NCBI GenBank assembly: GCA_963969495.1
Contig: OZ018321.1
Coordinates: 121,795,129 to 121,859,128 of the forward strand
DNA from: Ceratothoa steindachneri
Taxonomy: Eukaryota; Arthropoda; Malacostraca; Isopoda; Cymothoidae
Length of the DNA stretch: 64,000 bases
Reading direction: 5' to 3'
The position numbers and the translations under genes are program-made. The notes below the pieces were generated by a model that worked only from the letters and a program-made list of their open reading frames with translations, did not search any database and was not told the origin of the DNA. Positions 35,351-48,379 of this stretch are shown here, piece after piece. How positions within the stretch are numbered: the stretch's first letter is position 1; each line of letters opens with the position of its first letter.

Positions 35351-37435
35351 GATCAGTTCTTATGCAACTTTTTCGGTTTTGATCCTTTTTCTCTGGCTGT
35401 GGATCTTATCCTCCCGCTTCTCTTCTTTTTAAATATCTCATGTGCGAGGTTAAAGCAAGAATCCTGGGAGATCTCATTTAAACCTTCTTTTAGAGCCCCT
35501 AGCAAGTCATTTTCGTTTATTTCGGCTTCGTAGTCATATTTGTATTTCCCCTTAATGATTCCTGATATGATCTTAGTTGATTTTATAATCTTCGGTATTG
35601 GTGTAGATGGTGAACCTTAAATCCTCATAACTAATTCTTCTGTTGTTTTAAGGTTCTTGGGGGAAATAGCACTATCCATTGGCTCAGTTTCTTCTTTACT
35701 TCCCATTTGCGGGGCTGTAGTGGTGACCCCATCTCCAATCGTGGGACGTGGTTCTGTTCGGGAGTCACTAGGTACCGATGTTCTTGGTTTATTCAGGCGG
35801 GGTCTCTAGACGTAGAGCGAGATCTTGTCACAGTTTCCTTCATAGCTTTGATTTAGGCCTGGGACAGCCCTCCTGATAGAGGATTGTGCGGGAACCACAT
35901 CGGTTTGAGTCCGTTGTGAACTAGTATCTTATTTTTTTTCTGTTGCATAGCTTCCTGATCTAATAATGTTGGCAAAGTGTGCATGAAGAATCCACATCAT
36001 CAAATATGGTCGCATTTCCGGGTCTATGTTGAGCAATGTCTTTTTCTGGTTGTCTGCTTTTGCCGCTTGTGTGTACGTCGTGTTAGTCTTTTTATTCCTA
36101 TCATCTATTTCTTATTTTCAACTAAGGTCTTTTTAAGTCAACAGGCCATGGATTAGATTCGATGCGGGTTGCTGCAATTTAGACATTTCAACTGCAGTTT
36201 TTTACACTCTTTCCCCTACGATCTATGCTAGCGCATTCAAAGCACACCTTAGCTTCGACCGAGAATTCTATTGTGGAGTGCTTCTCCAGGGCATAACAGG
36301 TGAAGCACACTTGAAGTGGGATAAACACCTCTCGTTCAATGTAGGACGCTAAAACTTTGTAGTAAAACATGACCATTCCATTTCCCTTAGCTTTGTTGGC
36401 CATTTCACTTGTTTAAAATTTCACTTTGAATACAGGAATGTATTCCGCTCCTTCCCGATCCTTGAATTTATACACTTCGTCTATCTTAGCCCAATTTGCT
36501 TAAACTATAATTCATTTTGTATTTCTTCGGCAGAGTGTGAGCTAACGTAAGGGTAAATGCGTCGACAGACAACCGATCTCTGTGCAGAAACTTAAGGGGG
36601 CACTTTAGAAACGAGGGCGATCTTTTTAAATTCATTTTTAGATTATGCGCTCAGAATACTATCTATGTCCTGGCTCGTGTCAGATATGGCTAGGTAGCCA
36701 TACACTTATTCCTTCACTCAGTAAAGAGAAATTCCAAGTTTCGAGAAGGCGACTTCGAAAACTTTCTCCCTCGCCGGTTTATGACAGCGCTCTTTCACCC
36801 TGAGGGAAATGCGCTTATCGCCAATGGGCTCGTCCATGAGGGCCCCAAGGCGGTGGTTCCGGTTGTGAACCTAACAGGCCCTTATCGCGGAACGTTGACC
36901 TATTAATATTCCCGAGTTCTCCTTTATCTGCCCTACCTATGATCTTGTCTTACATGGTCGGTCAATCTACCTGTCCTGATCACTCGACCCAGAATGGGGA
37001 CCTCTTCTTCACGCCCCCTGCAGGGCTTCCTTCCGGATGGAATTTCGTCTTCGTTCTTTGATACCTTTTTTAGGTCGGAAAAATTGTACGGTTAACTTTT
37101 CTTTTAGCATAAAAGGTGCAATACTTTATCCGAGCCGGTTCGCTCTGTCTTCAGATTCGGTCCCAAATCTTTGAGGAAAAGAGCTTTCAGAATCTTCAAG
37201 GCTACGAATATCCGAGTTATTTCTGAGGATGGTATCGTTTTCAACAAGGAAATTTCTTTTAATTTGTTTATTGTGTTGTTTATTGTAGTCTATTTTGATT
37301 TTTCCTTCCTGTAAGGGCATTGCTAGGCGTCGGATGAGGTTAGTGGTGCTCATACAAATATACACCCTGAACCACGCTAACAGGTTGGTAGGGGAAGTTA
37401 GCATTTTTCGATTATTTGTGAATCAGTTAGGATGA
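35351..37435 (-). pseudogene. Gag-like ORF1 of element C1
   Basis: Fragments in several frames. From 37404: LVENDTILRNNSDIRSLEDS. Near 36750: KVFEVAFSKLGISLY, VYGYLAISDTSQDIDSIL, blocks shared in style with the C2 gag. From 36403: MANKAKGNGMVMFYYKVLAS, IPLQVCFTCYALEKHST and KVCFECASIDRRG, corresponding to two zinc-knuckle motifs that have lost residues. Then KADNQKKTLLNIDPEMRPYL and ILHAHFANIIRSGSY. The protein presumably bound element RNA. Too broken to be functional. The order ORF1 then ORF2 matches a single minus-strand element. Confidence 0.65.
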
Positions 37436-37499
37436 TTATATTTTTAGGATCCCATCTGGCGACCTCCTACTTGGGCATCGGTCGCCGTACTCACGACAG

Positions 37500-38680
37500 C
37501 CTATTACTAACGAACATTAAAATAACAATATGTAAAAAAACATCCACCGATAAAAACAACAAAAAGTAAAAGAAAAAGAAAAAAAGGAAAAGGGCAACAA
37601 GTAAGAAGCAAGCTCAGGCGTCTGAGAAGGCCTGCCCTCCCCCGACGTACGGACGTGCAAACTAAAAAAAAAACAACAACAACAAAAGATCGAGTTAAAT
37701 AAAGTGGATGAGGCCGGCCTCCTCCAAAAGGCATAAAGTCCACAAGTCAGTGGGAACGAACCCGTCCCGAGTATAAGGGACAAGCGATATCGAGCCTGCT
37801 CATCCCGGTAGTGGGACAGGTAGCGTGCGTGAAGATCACTCAGACAGGGATATTCAAGAAGAATGTGACGAGCAACCTGCGGGACAACGCTGTTATCAAA
37901 ATATGGTGCAGGCGAGCGCTTTTTCAAATGGCGATGCGTCTCGCGAGTGTGTCCAAGTCGAAGGAGATAGAAAGCAACCAAAAGCGTTCGCGGCATTGGG
38001 GGGTAGGTCCATGGGAAGAGTCGCGGCACAATGGCATGCAAATTTAGTTTCCCCTCGACCGTCTCCCATCTTGTTTGCCAAGCAGCCCGTAGAGTTGGCG
38101 TTATTCCTGCAATGTAATCGGAGTGAGGAGGAGAAAAACGCTGGTCTGATCTCCCAGTCATCGCGGAGTCTTTGGCGCCCTCAAGAAAGCGCTCATTCCC
38201 CGCAATTCCTACATGTTTAAACCCAGCAGAAGATAATCTTGACATCCGCCTGGCTCGCCGAAACCATGATGTCCGGATATTGCGAACCAGGCGATGTGGA
38301 AATTCTTGTTTCTCAAGAGCAAGCACTCAGGACGATTTGCGAGAAGCTAAAAATCACAATCCGGTCTCCGAAACGGACACATCGCGTAATCTCCCCTACC
38401 AAGCGGTGTATTGCAACCACCTCGGCCGTGACGATAGACGCAGCGCCTGGCAGAGCCCCGCTGTCTTAAAACAGAGGGGATATAACGTGCAAAACGACCC
38501 ATGTCTAGGGACTTGCAGCCATCTGTGTAAACTGGCACGGTTCCAGTGTAACACCAAGTGTGCTTTAAAAAGGCAGAACGCAATACTTGCGGCGCTGTAG
38601 AAGCTTTGGGAGCAGAGACGTGGTGACAAATCGTCAAAGGTGGTACCTTCCAGGGCGGCATCCTGGGCAGATCCTAGCTC
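37500..38680 (-). pseudogene. RNase H, tail and 3' UTR of A5
   Basis: The first RNase H motif reads VPVYTDGCKS near 38540 (Ser to Cys). Later frames give KHVGIAGNERFLEGAKDSA, where the ERAD Asp is lost, and the tail LRAAWQTRWETVEGKLNLHA, MPRTLLVAFYLLRLGHTR, then PAPYFDNSVVPQVARHILLE and LYAFWRRPASSTLF. This tail frame runs open for 270 codons from 38326, longer than in any other copy. The T-rich 3' UTR follows. The domain would have degraded RNA in the hybrid. Confidence 0.78.
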
Positions 38681-38689
38681 TCGAAGTAG

Positions 38690-39990
38690 TTTCTGGCACT
38701 AAACCCGAAAGACTTATGGTATGACTGGCGTCTATCGGTGGCATAGGCACCGTCGAAATGAACTGCGAATAGATTGAGAGCTTTTGGCGACTGAGCGAGG
38801 CGCCGGGCTCTCAGGCACGGACAAATAATGGACTGTCTATTACGCAGAGTGAGAGGCATCTCTCCAGCATTGACAAGTAGGCCCTCACTAAGAGAAGTGA
38901 TGAAAGCACCGCTAGAAAGGCCAAAGCCGGTGTGCTGGATCAAGTCTACCTTCCGCAATACAAGTTCGGCTGCGGATGCATAAAAATCGCATCTGCAGTC
39001 AAGCTTCGAACGAACAAAGTATAGATAAAATCTATGGCAGTAGCCCTATCAGCGCCCCAGGCGCTGAACGTCATGGAACGAACAATATCCATGTTGCGGA
39101 TAAAAGAGACCAAAAGGCTGCGGATATCAGCCTCTCAAGTGAGGCGTCGGTCAAATACAAGAAAAGGAAAGAGTGCCAGTCTACCAATTCCAGGCCAATA
39201 AGTCTGGGTCAGGGTGGAGCCGTGGATGGCGGCAGAAGTACACCACCTCAGTCTTTCCCCGATGACAAGCGAAGCCTGTGCACTTGGGCGCAGCGAGAGA
39301 CGGGGTTTAATTCCTGTTGGAGCCGACGCTCCAAAATTGGCATCTGAGCCGCGCTAAAAGAGATCGAAAGGTCGTACACGTAGAGCGTAGCAAAAACATC
39401 CTCCGGTACCACCGAGGTGATGACGTTGATGTTCAGAGCAAAGAGTGTGACACTGAGGACACTTCACTGCGGGACATCCTCTTCCTCCTCCAGTGGGCCG
39501 GAGAGTGTTCAACTCCACCTGTATGCGCAATCATCTATTTCGCAAAAGGTTAGATATGCACATTGGGATGCGTCCCCTCGCCCCAATCGTGTGGATAGTC
39601 TCCATTGATCCGTTTGGCAATGCGGTATCATAGGCCTTCTCTAGATCGAAACACACCGTGGTGTAGTATTTTCTACGAAGGGAGGCCTCGCAGAAGGAAT
39701 TTTCCAGTCGGAGCAGAGCAACCGACGTGGAGTGAAACATTGTGGAAGCCGCTCTGTTCTAGAAGACAGATGGCCTCCGTCTTTCAGAAAAACCAGTAAT
39801 CTGAGATTTACCAATTTCTTCATCAACTTGCACACAAGAAGTTAGAGAGCTTGTGTCGAAACCGGTTGAAAAATTTCAAAAGGTGAGCACAGTAGCGATT
39901 CTCAAGAAATATAGAAAGATATCGTCTATCCTGATCCTTTTGAAAAATTCTAACAGACAGGCAATGCCTCGCTCACCCAGGTCTTGAATC
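38690..39990 (-). pseudogene. Reverse transcriptase domain of A5
   Basis: Palm blocks are CKLMKKLVNLRLLVFLKDGG, FHSTSVALLRLENSFCEASL and VCFDLEKAYDTALPNG. The catalytic box near 39380 reads LYVYDLSI, so the first Asp of YVDD is Tyr. Thumb sequence ends with VDLIQHTGFGLSSGAF. Several frameshifts. Confidence 0.75.
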
Positions 39991-40640
39991 ATGGCGTATT
40001 GGGAATCGTCCGGACCAGGGGCGGTGTCCACGTACGAAGCGAGAGCGGAACGCAACTTACTCAGAGTAAACCTTTTATGGAGTTCTCCGCCTCTGGAGGT
40101 AAAGTCCAGTGGGATGCCTTTCGTGATATCACAAGGCGCATTGAATGCTGGCGGAGCAGCATCGCGGCTAGAGAATGTGGCGCTAGCGGTCGCGAAGGAT
40201 TCCCCAATGGACGCGGGATCCTAGATTGCGGTCCCATTCTCCTGGATACCGCGAGGTGGGGTCCTGCAAGAAACTACCCCTAATCCTTTCCACACCTCAA
40301 CTAGAGGGGTCTTTCCGTTAAGTGAAGACACGTATGCCCGCCAATAAGAGCAGCATGCGTGATTCGAAATATACCAGAACAGCTACAGCCTAAAAAGAGG
40401 TAGCTAGAGTAAAGAAAAGAACATAGACATCATGCCGAGTATAAATCGCGCTCCTTCTTACCGCTCCCAATCCGGTGTTGGTGGGGTTGCAAAACCCTAT
40501 ACTCCTGGCGAGTGTGCAGAAGGAACGTGCCTAGCATAATCTCCTGCGAGGCAAGACGAGCCTCCGCAACTCCTCCCAGTTGGCAAGGAATCCTCGGCAA
40601 TTCCATTGAAATGAATATGCCCTGCAGGCCTAGCACGGAA
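39990..40640 (-). pseudogene. RT fingers, linker and truncated endonuclease of A5
   Basis: The minus strand retains the linker and fingers (frames complementary to 39990-40340) and, from 40636, the N-terminal endonuclease (GLQGIFISMELPRIPCQLGG, EIMLGT). The region between them, which holds the SDH catalytic box in A1, is deleted. No nuclease could be made. Confidence 0.65.
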
Positions 40641-40673
40641 GAGATGCGGGGGCCCTCTTCGAAGCGAAGACCC

Positions 40674-42870
40674 TCAAGGGAATGGCCGTATGCTTCGCGG
40701 ATGCAAAACTCCGGGTGCTGTTGTAAGGGATAAGCGCTGAAGGCGTTCTCGCCTTAGAGGACTTATTAAGGGAGGTTCGCCTAGCCATGCGAGTCTTTTC
40801 CTCCCTTCGCCTCGAAAACTTAGGTGAGCAGGGCGGCCTCGGAGGCAGTGGTCCCTCTTTTGAAGGACCCACCCGTCTCCTAGCCATTTAGCCCACCACT
40901 GGGTGTGGGTGATGGAGCCGAAGCTTCTTAGTGCTGACCTCCTTTCCGGGTGCTGCTTTAGGAAAGATGGCCTGATGACCAACTTCAGAAGTGTTGCCTC
41001 CTGGGAGTCTAGTAACGGTGGAGGCGTGTTGCCGTTTTGTCTTACGGGAAAGCGTCACGCTTGGGATAGGGAGTGGAGCCCAGGTTTTAGCCGGGGCTGT
41101 TGTGAACACATTGTGCCGCCAGTTTTACCAGGGGAGCGCCAGAAGGGTTCCGAATGTGCGCTGGAACGACCGTGCTCGTAGGTTTGGGGGTGCCAGGAGT
41201 AGAGGGCATATTTCTTTATATTGGCGCATAGGAAGTATCAGGCAGCACCGAGAGCTGCATGGTACACCGTATGCCAGAACGGCCAGGAATTCCTTCTCAA
41301 GGAGATATGCTCCACATTGTTCGAAAAAGCGGCGTGCAGCTTTCCGCAATTAACACACTTGGCCACACATGATTTAGGCTTATCATGCGCGTTCTTGGAG
41401 CAACTCACACATACTTCGGGCAACCCAGTCTTTGCACGTCTACACGATCAATTGACATGGCCAAAGCGGTGACAGTAGTAGGAATTCCGCGGCAGTGGCA
41501 TGAATGCCTTCACTTGGTAGCGATACGAACTGGCACCTACAGACTCAGGGAGCTTGTAACAGGTGAACGTGACGAAGGATGTAGGGGTGGGTTTCCAGGC
41601 CCCTCCCTGTTTTCTCATCACACGCTCGTCATTCATCACCCTATAGTTGGCCAGGTCTAGGTTTATGTCAACTATATGTAGAGTAGTCCATGCGTTCCAT
41701 GGCATAAACTACTCTTTCTACGAAGTGCCAAAACACTACCGTCCGAGAAACGGGTGACCTTCGGCTCTCCTCTAATCACACTAGTTAAAGCTCTCCTCTG
41801 ATGGAGCATGTTGCCCTTAGCCAACATTTTGGCATCAGTGGACTGAAAAACAAGGAAGGGTTTGAAACCAGCAGGCTCTAAAACGCCAGCTAGTCTCTGA
41901 ATGAAGGTCTCCGACACAATCGAGGCTCTGCTCTGCACACTTGCACTTATGTTCTTTGTCAGGGACTTCGAACGTACTTATCTTGGCTTGGTTGCTTACT
42001 GAGGTGGCATCACACCCATCTATACCCGCAACCCACATGGATGGAGAGGAAACCCGCCTCTTTTTTTTCGTTTTCTTTTTTTTTAGGAGAGGAGGGCGGA
42101 GAATGAACCCTCTTCTCCTATCCGCAGGCAGGAGCCCCAAGGCCAGATGCACCGGGCTTAGTAAGATCATTCTTCGAGTTAGACAAGGTATTGGCATTGA
42201 CAGGGTCACCAGCCGGAGGAGGAGACCTCTCCTCTCCTTATAAAGCCTTGGAGAGCCGAGCCGTCCAAGGAGGACCTTGCACAGGGGCGAACTCGGGTTC
42301 GGTGCTTGACACCCAGCCCAGGTTCGTCCCAATGGAAGGTCCTACCGTCTGAGGCTGAGTTGCCTCAGGGACTATGTCCACCTCAGGGGCACCTCGACGT
42401 GGCTATCCTTCCCAAGAACATCACGGGTCCCATTAGTTTCATCGTATTTAGTCTGGTCAGAGAGGGGGGCTCGTACGGGAACCCCCACGCAGCTCAACTT
42501 TGAGCCCGCAGGTCTTTGGAGGGAAGAGGCCGACGGGCCCTTTCTTCGGTCCTCCCCCTAATGGGGTTAGCACTATCGTGCCTCTTCGGGTGGGAGCTGT
42601 CAATTATGGGCCGCCTGCCTTTTTTGTCAGTACCCTTGGAAAGTAAGAGGGGAAACTACCGCTGGAAACTGGGAGGCACCCGAGGGAACCTCCAGAGAAG
42701 GGGATGAGGGAGTTCACCTACACCCGAAGGCGAAAGAGAGGATTAAGCCGCTTCTGCGGTTAAAGAGTTTGGAGGTTCCCCTGCGAATGCACAGTGAAGC
42801 TGCACGAAGGCTGCTCCGTCGATGGTGAAGGAAAAAGGGGAAGAATTTATTTTTTTAAATTCTCATCATC
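40674..42870 (-). pseudogene. Gag-like ORF1 of A5 and start of ORF2
   Basis: Frames from 42332 (lysine-rich KKKKTKKKRR), 41938 (LAGVLEPAGFKPFLVFQSTD), 41705 (SFVTFTCYKLPESVGASSYR with YYCHRFGHVN, the zinc knuckle lacking its first Cys), 41349 and 41109 follow the A1 ORF1 order. The last frame stops at 40888, and the ORF2 start frame (40982 onwards, HTQWWAKWLGDGWVLQKRD) overlaps it in the same relative frame as in A1. Confidence 0.72.
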
Positions 42871-43229
42871 GTGCATAGGGACCCAATTAGTGTTCCGGGA
42901 AGCAAACGCTAATCACTTCTACACTAGCCCACTTTGCGAGGGGTGAACACGGGTCCGGAAGAATCAGCTGCCTCCATTTAGGATCACACCTTTCCTACCA
43001 GTGGCCAGGCAGCCTTTCGGTATGGCAGCTCCATCTTGAGCTTGGCGTCAAATTGATAGAGATTGAAAGGAAAGAGAAATGTGTATGCGAGGAAGCTGTA
43101 GGTGAGGATGAAGTATGTTGCTAAAAGCCCACCACCGCAAACCGGAGCTCCGGGGTAAGAAGTCATTGTCTCCTTCCACCTCAGCCCCGATCCTGGATTG
43201 ATAGGTGAGAGGAAGCTGGTCTTCGTCTA

Positions 43230-45530
43230 CCCTGTAAAATTAGAGGTCGACCAGAAAGAGTTTCCGAGGGGAGGGAAGGCCACATGGAGACCACCACTGA
43301 GACAGATATGTTCCCTGAGGTAACCCAGCCCCAGACGGTAGTATCTTCCATGTAGTCGAAGCTGGGATCGGTTAAGAGCACAGAACCTGAGTCCGCCCCT
43401 ATGAAAGCTTCTTCTCAGACGGTTTGGGTCCCCGAAGATCCACAAACTGATGAGGGACGGGTCCACTGCTGTTCTATCAAGCGACCAAGCCAATATATGC
43501 ACGTCAGCCCCGTTGCTTCCTCTGGTGGGAAGTCCCTGACTAAGATCAAAATTTCAAGTGCACAGAGCAGAGAATCGATTACGTAGATGGAGGCTCATTA
43601 AAAGGTTACCTGAAGTTTTCGAGCCGGCTGGTTTCAAACGCTTTCTAGATACTCGCTCAACTGATTGCAGCATGTTGGCCAAAAGTAACATGTTCTATCA
43701 AGGAAGAGCACTATCTAGCCTGAATGATAAACAGCCGAAAGTCACCCGTTTCTAGGACGGAAGCCTTCCCGAATGCGTTCGATCACTGTGGGGCAGCCAT
43801 GATTAGTGCTCTACGGACAATTGATGGTACCCCGGGAAGAGTGACGCCGCACTCTATCATGAACTTTGTAAAAGGAGTAGTTTATGCAATGGAACCAGTT
43901 GACTACTATATATAGGACATTATATTAGACTTGGCCGACCAATGGGAGGTCAAGGTCGAATGTGTGATGAGAAAACAGAGATAGGCCTCTAGACCCAACT
44001 CTACACTTTTCGTTACGTTCGACTGTGATAAGCTTTCTGAGTCGTTCCGTGCCAGTTGGAATCGCTACCACGTGAAGACATTAGTGCTATTTCAGCGGAG
44101 GTGCTACTAATGCCACCGCTTCGGCCACATGAATCACTTTTGGAGACGTAAAAGTCAGGGTAACCCGAAGGCTGTGTAAGTTGAGCGAAGCCGCACATGA
44201 TAAGTCTAAATTATGTATAGCGCCAGGATGCGCCATTTACACCCGGCATGATGTCTCCGTTCTTCTCTTTGCTTCCGATGCTTCTTTTCACCGTAAACAG
44301 ACTTCGACGGGGGAGACTTCTGTCGAGTATTTGACGAGGAGCTTTCTCTTTTCGGGGATCTGAACGGTAGACACCCCCTCTGGGGACCATACTCGATTAA
44401 TCCCAGGGGTCAGGTCCTTCACAACCTGATCGACGAGCTGGAGATTGGTGTCCTAAATATGGATTTGTTAACACATTACTCCCCGAGAACCAATTCATTT
44501 TCCTGTTTCGATCTATCATTGTACTTTATGGGTGCGCAGCTTGATTTTTGGTGGGCGTAGTCGATGACATCCATGGTAGTGATCACCTGACCATTTAAAC
44601 ATCATTTTTGCGGCTGCTGTCGCCTGAGAGCCGTCCCGGTGTTGCTTGGAGTGAGCGCCGTGGTCTGCACTCTCAGAAAAGGACTTGACTTCTCTCTCTC
44701 TCAGTTGATGTTTGTAGTTCGTCAGATGAGGACGTTCAGTTCTTCTCCGACAACCTCAATGTTTGTCCGTTTTGTACGATGACGGTTTTCGTTTTTATCA
44801 GTCCAGGGTGAGGCGGCATTCAAACAGAAGCGTTATTCCTACATGCGCTATAATTGCCGCTCGAACGATTTAATTGTTGGTTACTTTCGCCGAGCTAGAG
44901 CTAGGTTCCAGTATGTTTCTAAGCACGCCCGCCACTATTCTTGGTGAGCATACGTGTGTTGACTGGACGAGAAAGCGCCTCTAGCAGATGTGTGGAAGCG
45001 AGTCAAAAGGATTTGGGGCAAGTCCGCGCAGGACCCCACTCCCGTTCTACAGAAGAATGGGAACGCAATCTAGGAACCCGCATCCATAGCGGAGTCCTTC
45101 ACGACTGCATTATCTAGCCGTGATGCTGCTCCGCCAGCATTCAATGAATTACATGATGTCATGGAAGGCTGCCGAATGGACTTTACCTCCAGAGGCGGAG
45201 ATCCAAAAACGACAGGTTTACATTGAGTGAGGTGTGTTCCGGTCTCATTTCGCGCGCGAACACCGCCCCTGGTCAGGACGATGTCCCGCACGCCATGCTT
45301 CGACAACTTCGTAAGCGATGCATGTCCTTTTGTTAGATCTTTTCAACAGGATCTTGGTAGACGGTATCTATCGTCCTAGACATCAGGTGACACGCTTCTT
45401 TGCTCGCTTTTGCAAACCGAGGAGAGAGCTCTCGATTCCGGCCGATTTCCGCCCAATCTCTCTAAACTCTGCGTGTGCAAGTTACTTTTTTAAAGTGTTT
45501 TATGATCTCTTTCATCTCTTTATGAGTCTC
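43230..45530 (+). pseudogene. Family A LINE fragment, copy A6 (gag to RT start)
   Basis: Plus-strand copy directly head-to-head with A5. Gag fragments are TQPQTV and KSTEPESAPMKASSQT near 43300, RLPEVFEPAGFKRFLDTRST at 43600 and GRVTPHSIMNFVKGVVYAME at 43850. The zinc knuckle at 44100 is degraded (RCY-CHRFGHMNHFW). Endonuclease pieces are AIYTRHDVSVLLFASDAS and VVDDIHGSDHLTI. After the linker the RT fingers appear (GVCSGLISRANTAPGQDD-like, LLDLFNRILVDGIYR) and sequence stops at FRPISLNSACASYFF. The remaining RT and RNase H are missing. Confidence 0.78.
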
Positions 45531-45757
45531 AACAGGCACGGCATTTTGCAATGATTAAAAATTACAAGCGTGAATAATAATGAGAGTATTAATGGTGATG
45601 TGATATATGAAGTAAATTGAAATCATTGGATGGTTGTAATGAAATGGTGCCTGAATTAAAAGTGATTGTTTTTAATTGCAAGAACCGAAGCTTCATAATT
45701 TATCGGGTTTTGCGTCTCTTCTTTTTCTAGATTTTATGATATAATTTACTTTCCTAA
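45531..45757. other. AT-rich spacer, nothing recognised
   Basis: Lies between the truncated A6 and the presumed piggyBac terminus. Confidence 0.4.
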
Positions 45758-45772
45758 CCCTTTTACAGCTGG

Positions 45773-46237
45773 TGGGACAATATGTCTCACAGAAAATCCT
45801 GATTCTAACAAATGGGAAATATCGTCCCATCTTACAATTATATTTGCTTTATTTCAGTAGATTTTCGTGCAAATAACACTGCTAAAGGTATGACAGTTAT
45901 TTACAGAATTTCAAGATTTGAACAAGTCGCCATTTGCAATGACAAATTCATGTGAAAGAGAGTGATTTTCTTGTTTCAGCCTCATATGCAAGTATAATAT
46001 AATTTCTGCAAGTATATTTTTGTTAGAAACTGGTTAGGGTTTGTAGACAATGCTAGGAGCAGTGCATATTAGATTGGTTGAAAATAAACCTAAATTCGAA
46101 TATGATATAGACTTAGCCTATTGTTTTGGGACCTATTGTCCCACCTGTGTTTTGCATTGGGAATCTATGTCCCAACAGTATCTCATAATTTGGATGTACT
46201 GTCTCACTTGTGATTATTGTTGAGATATTATGACCCA
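45773..46237. repeat. Six palindromic 17-mers in the piggyBac 5' region
   Basis: Copies start at 45773, 45813, 46127, 46158, 46190 and 46221. Consensus is TGGGAYNTATNGTCCCA, a 17-base inverted repeat; the third copy, TGGGACCTATTGTCCCA, is closest. Likely transposase-binding subterminal repeats, by inference. Confidence 0.75.
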
Positions 46238-46524
46238 ACAGTGTAATTTATACAGATATTTTAGAAAGCACATTAGTAAAAGTAATTTTTTTTGGAAGAA
46301 AGATTGGTCAATATGTTTAGTTATCTACTGTACTTTGGGACGGGTTTCTTATGCTATTGTTTCTCTCTTTATGGCATTGATGCCTGCCAACCTCGCACCG
46401 TGCGGGATAGTGGTGTTGATGATAAAGATGATCTACTGTACTTCAGTGATGACATGTTATATTATGGCTAAAATCTATTTTATATATTTTATGTGAAAAA
46501 TATCCTTTCTTTCCTTTCAGTAAA

Positions 46525-48282
<1,758 letters not shown>

Positions 48283-48379
48283 AAAAGGGAGTAAAAATGT
48301 AGAAAAATAAATGATACAACATCAAATTTCCTTTAAGAGATATGCCTCTGATAAAAGTTTAAACACTCGGTTCATGTTA

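Larger units (their letters stand above)
37436..43195 (-). mobile_element. Family A non-LTR retrotransposon, copy A5
   Basis: The second long copy of family A, with 5' leader, ORF1, part of the endonuclease, RT, RNase H and a true 3' end. Relative to A1 it lacks about 0.7 kb: sequence equivalent to A1 5740 joins that equivalent to A1 6440 (junction near 40390), removing the catalytic half of the endonuclease. Its 3' terminus carries the CCTACTTGGGCA block (37466-37477, complement of the A3 motif) and an A-rich tail, so this copy defines the family's 3' end. Confidence 0.82.
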
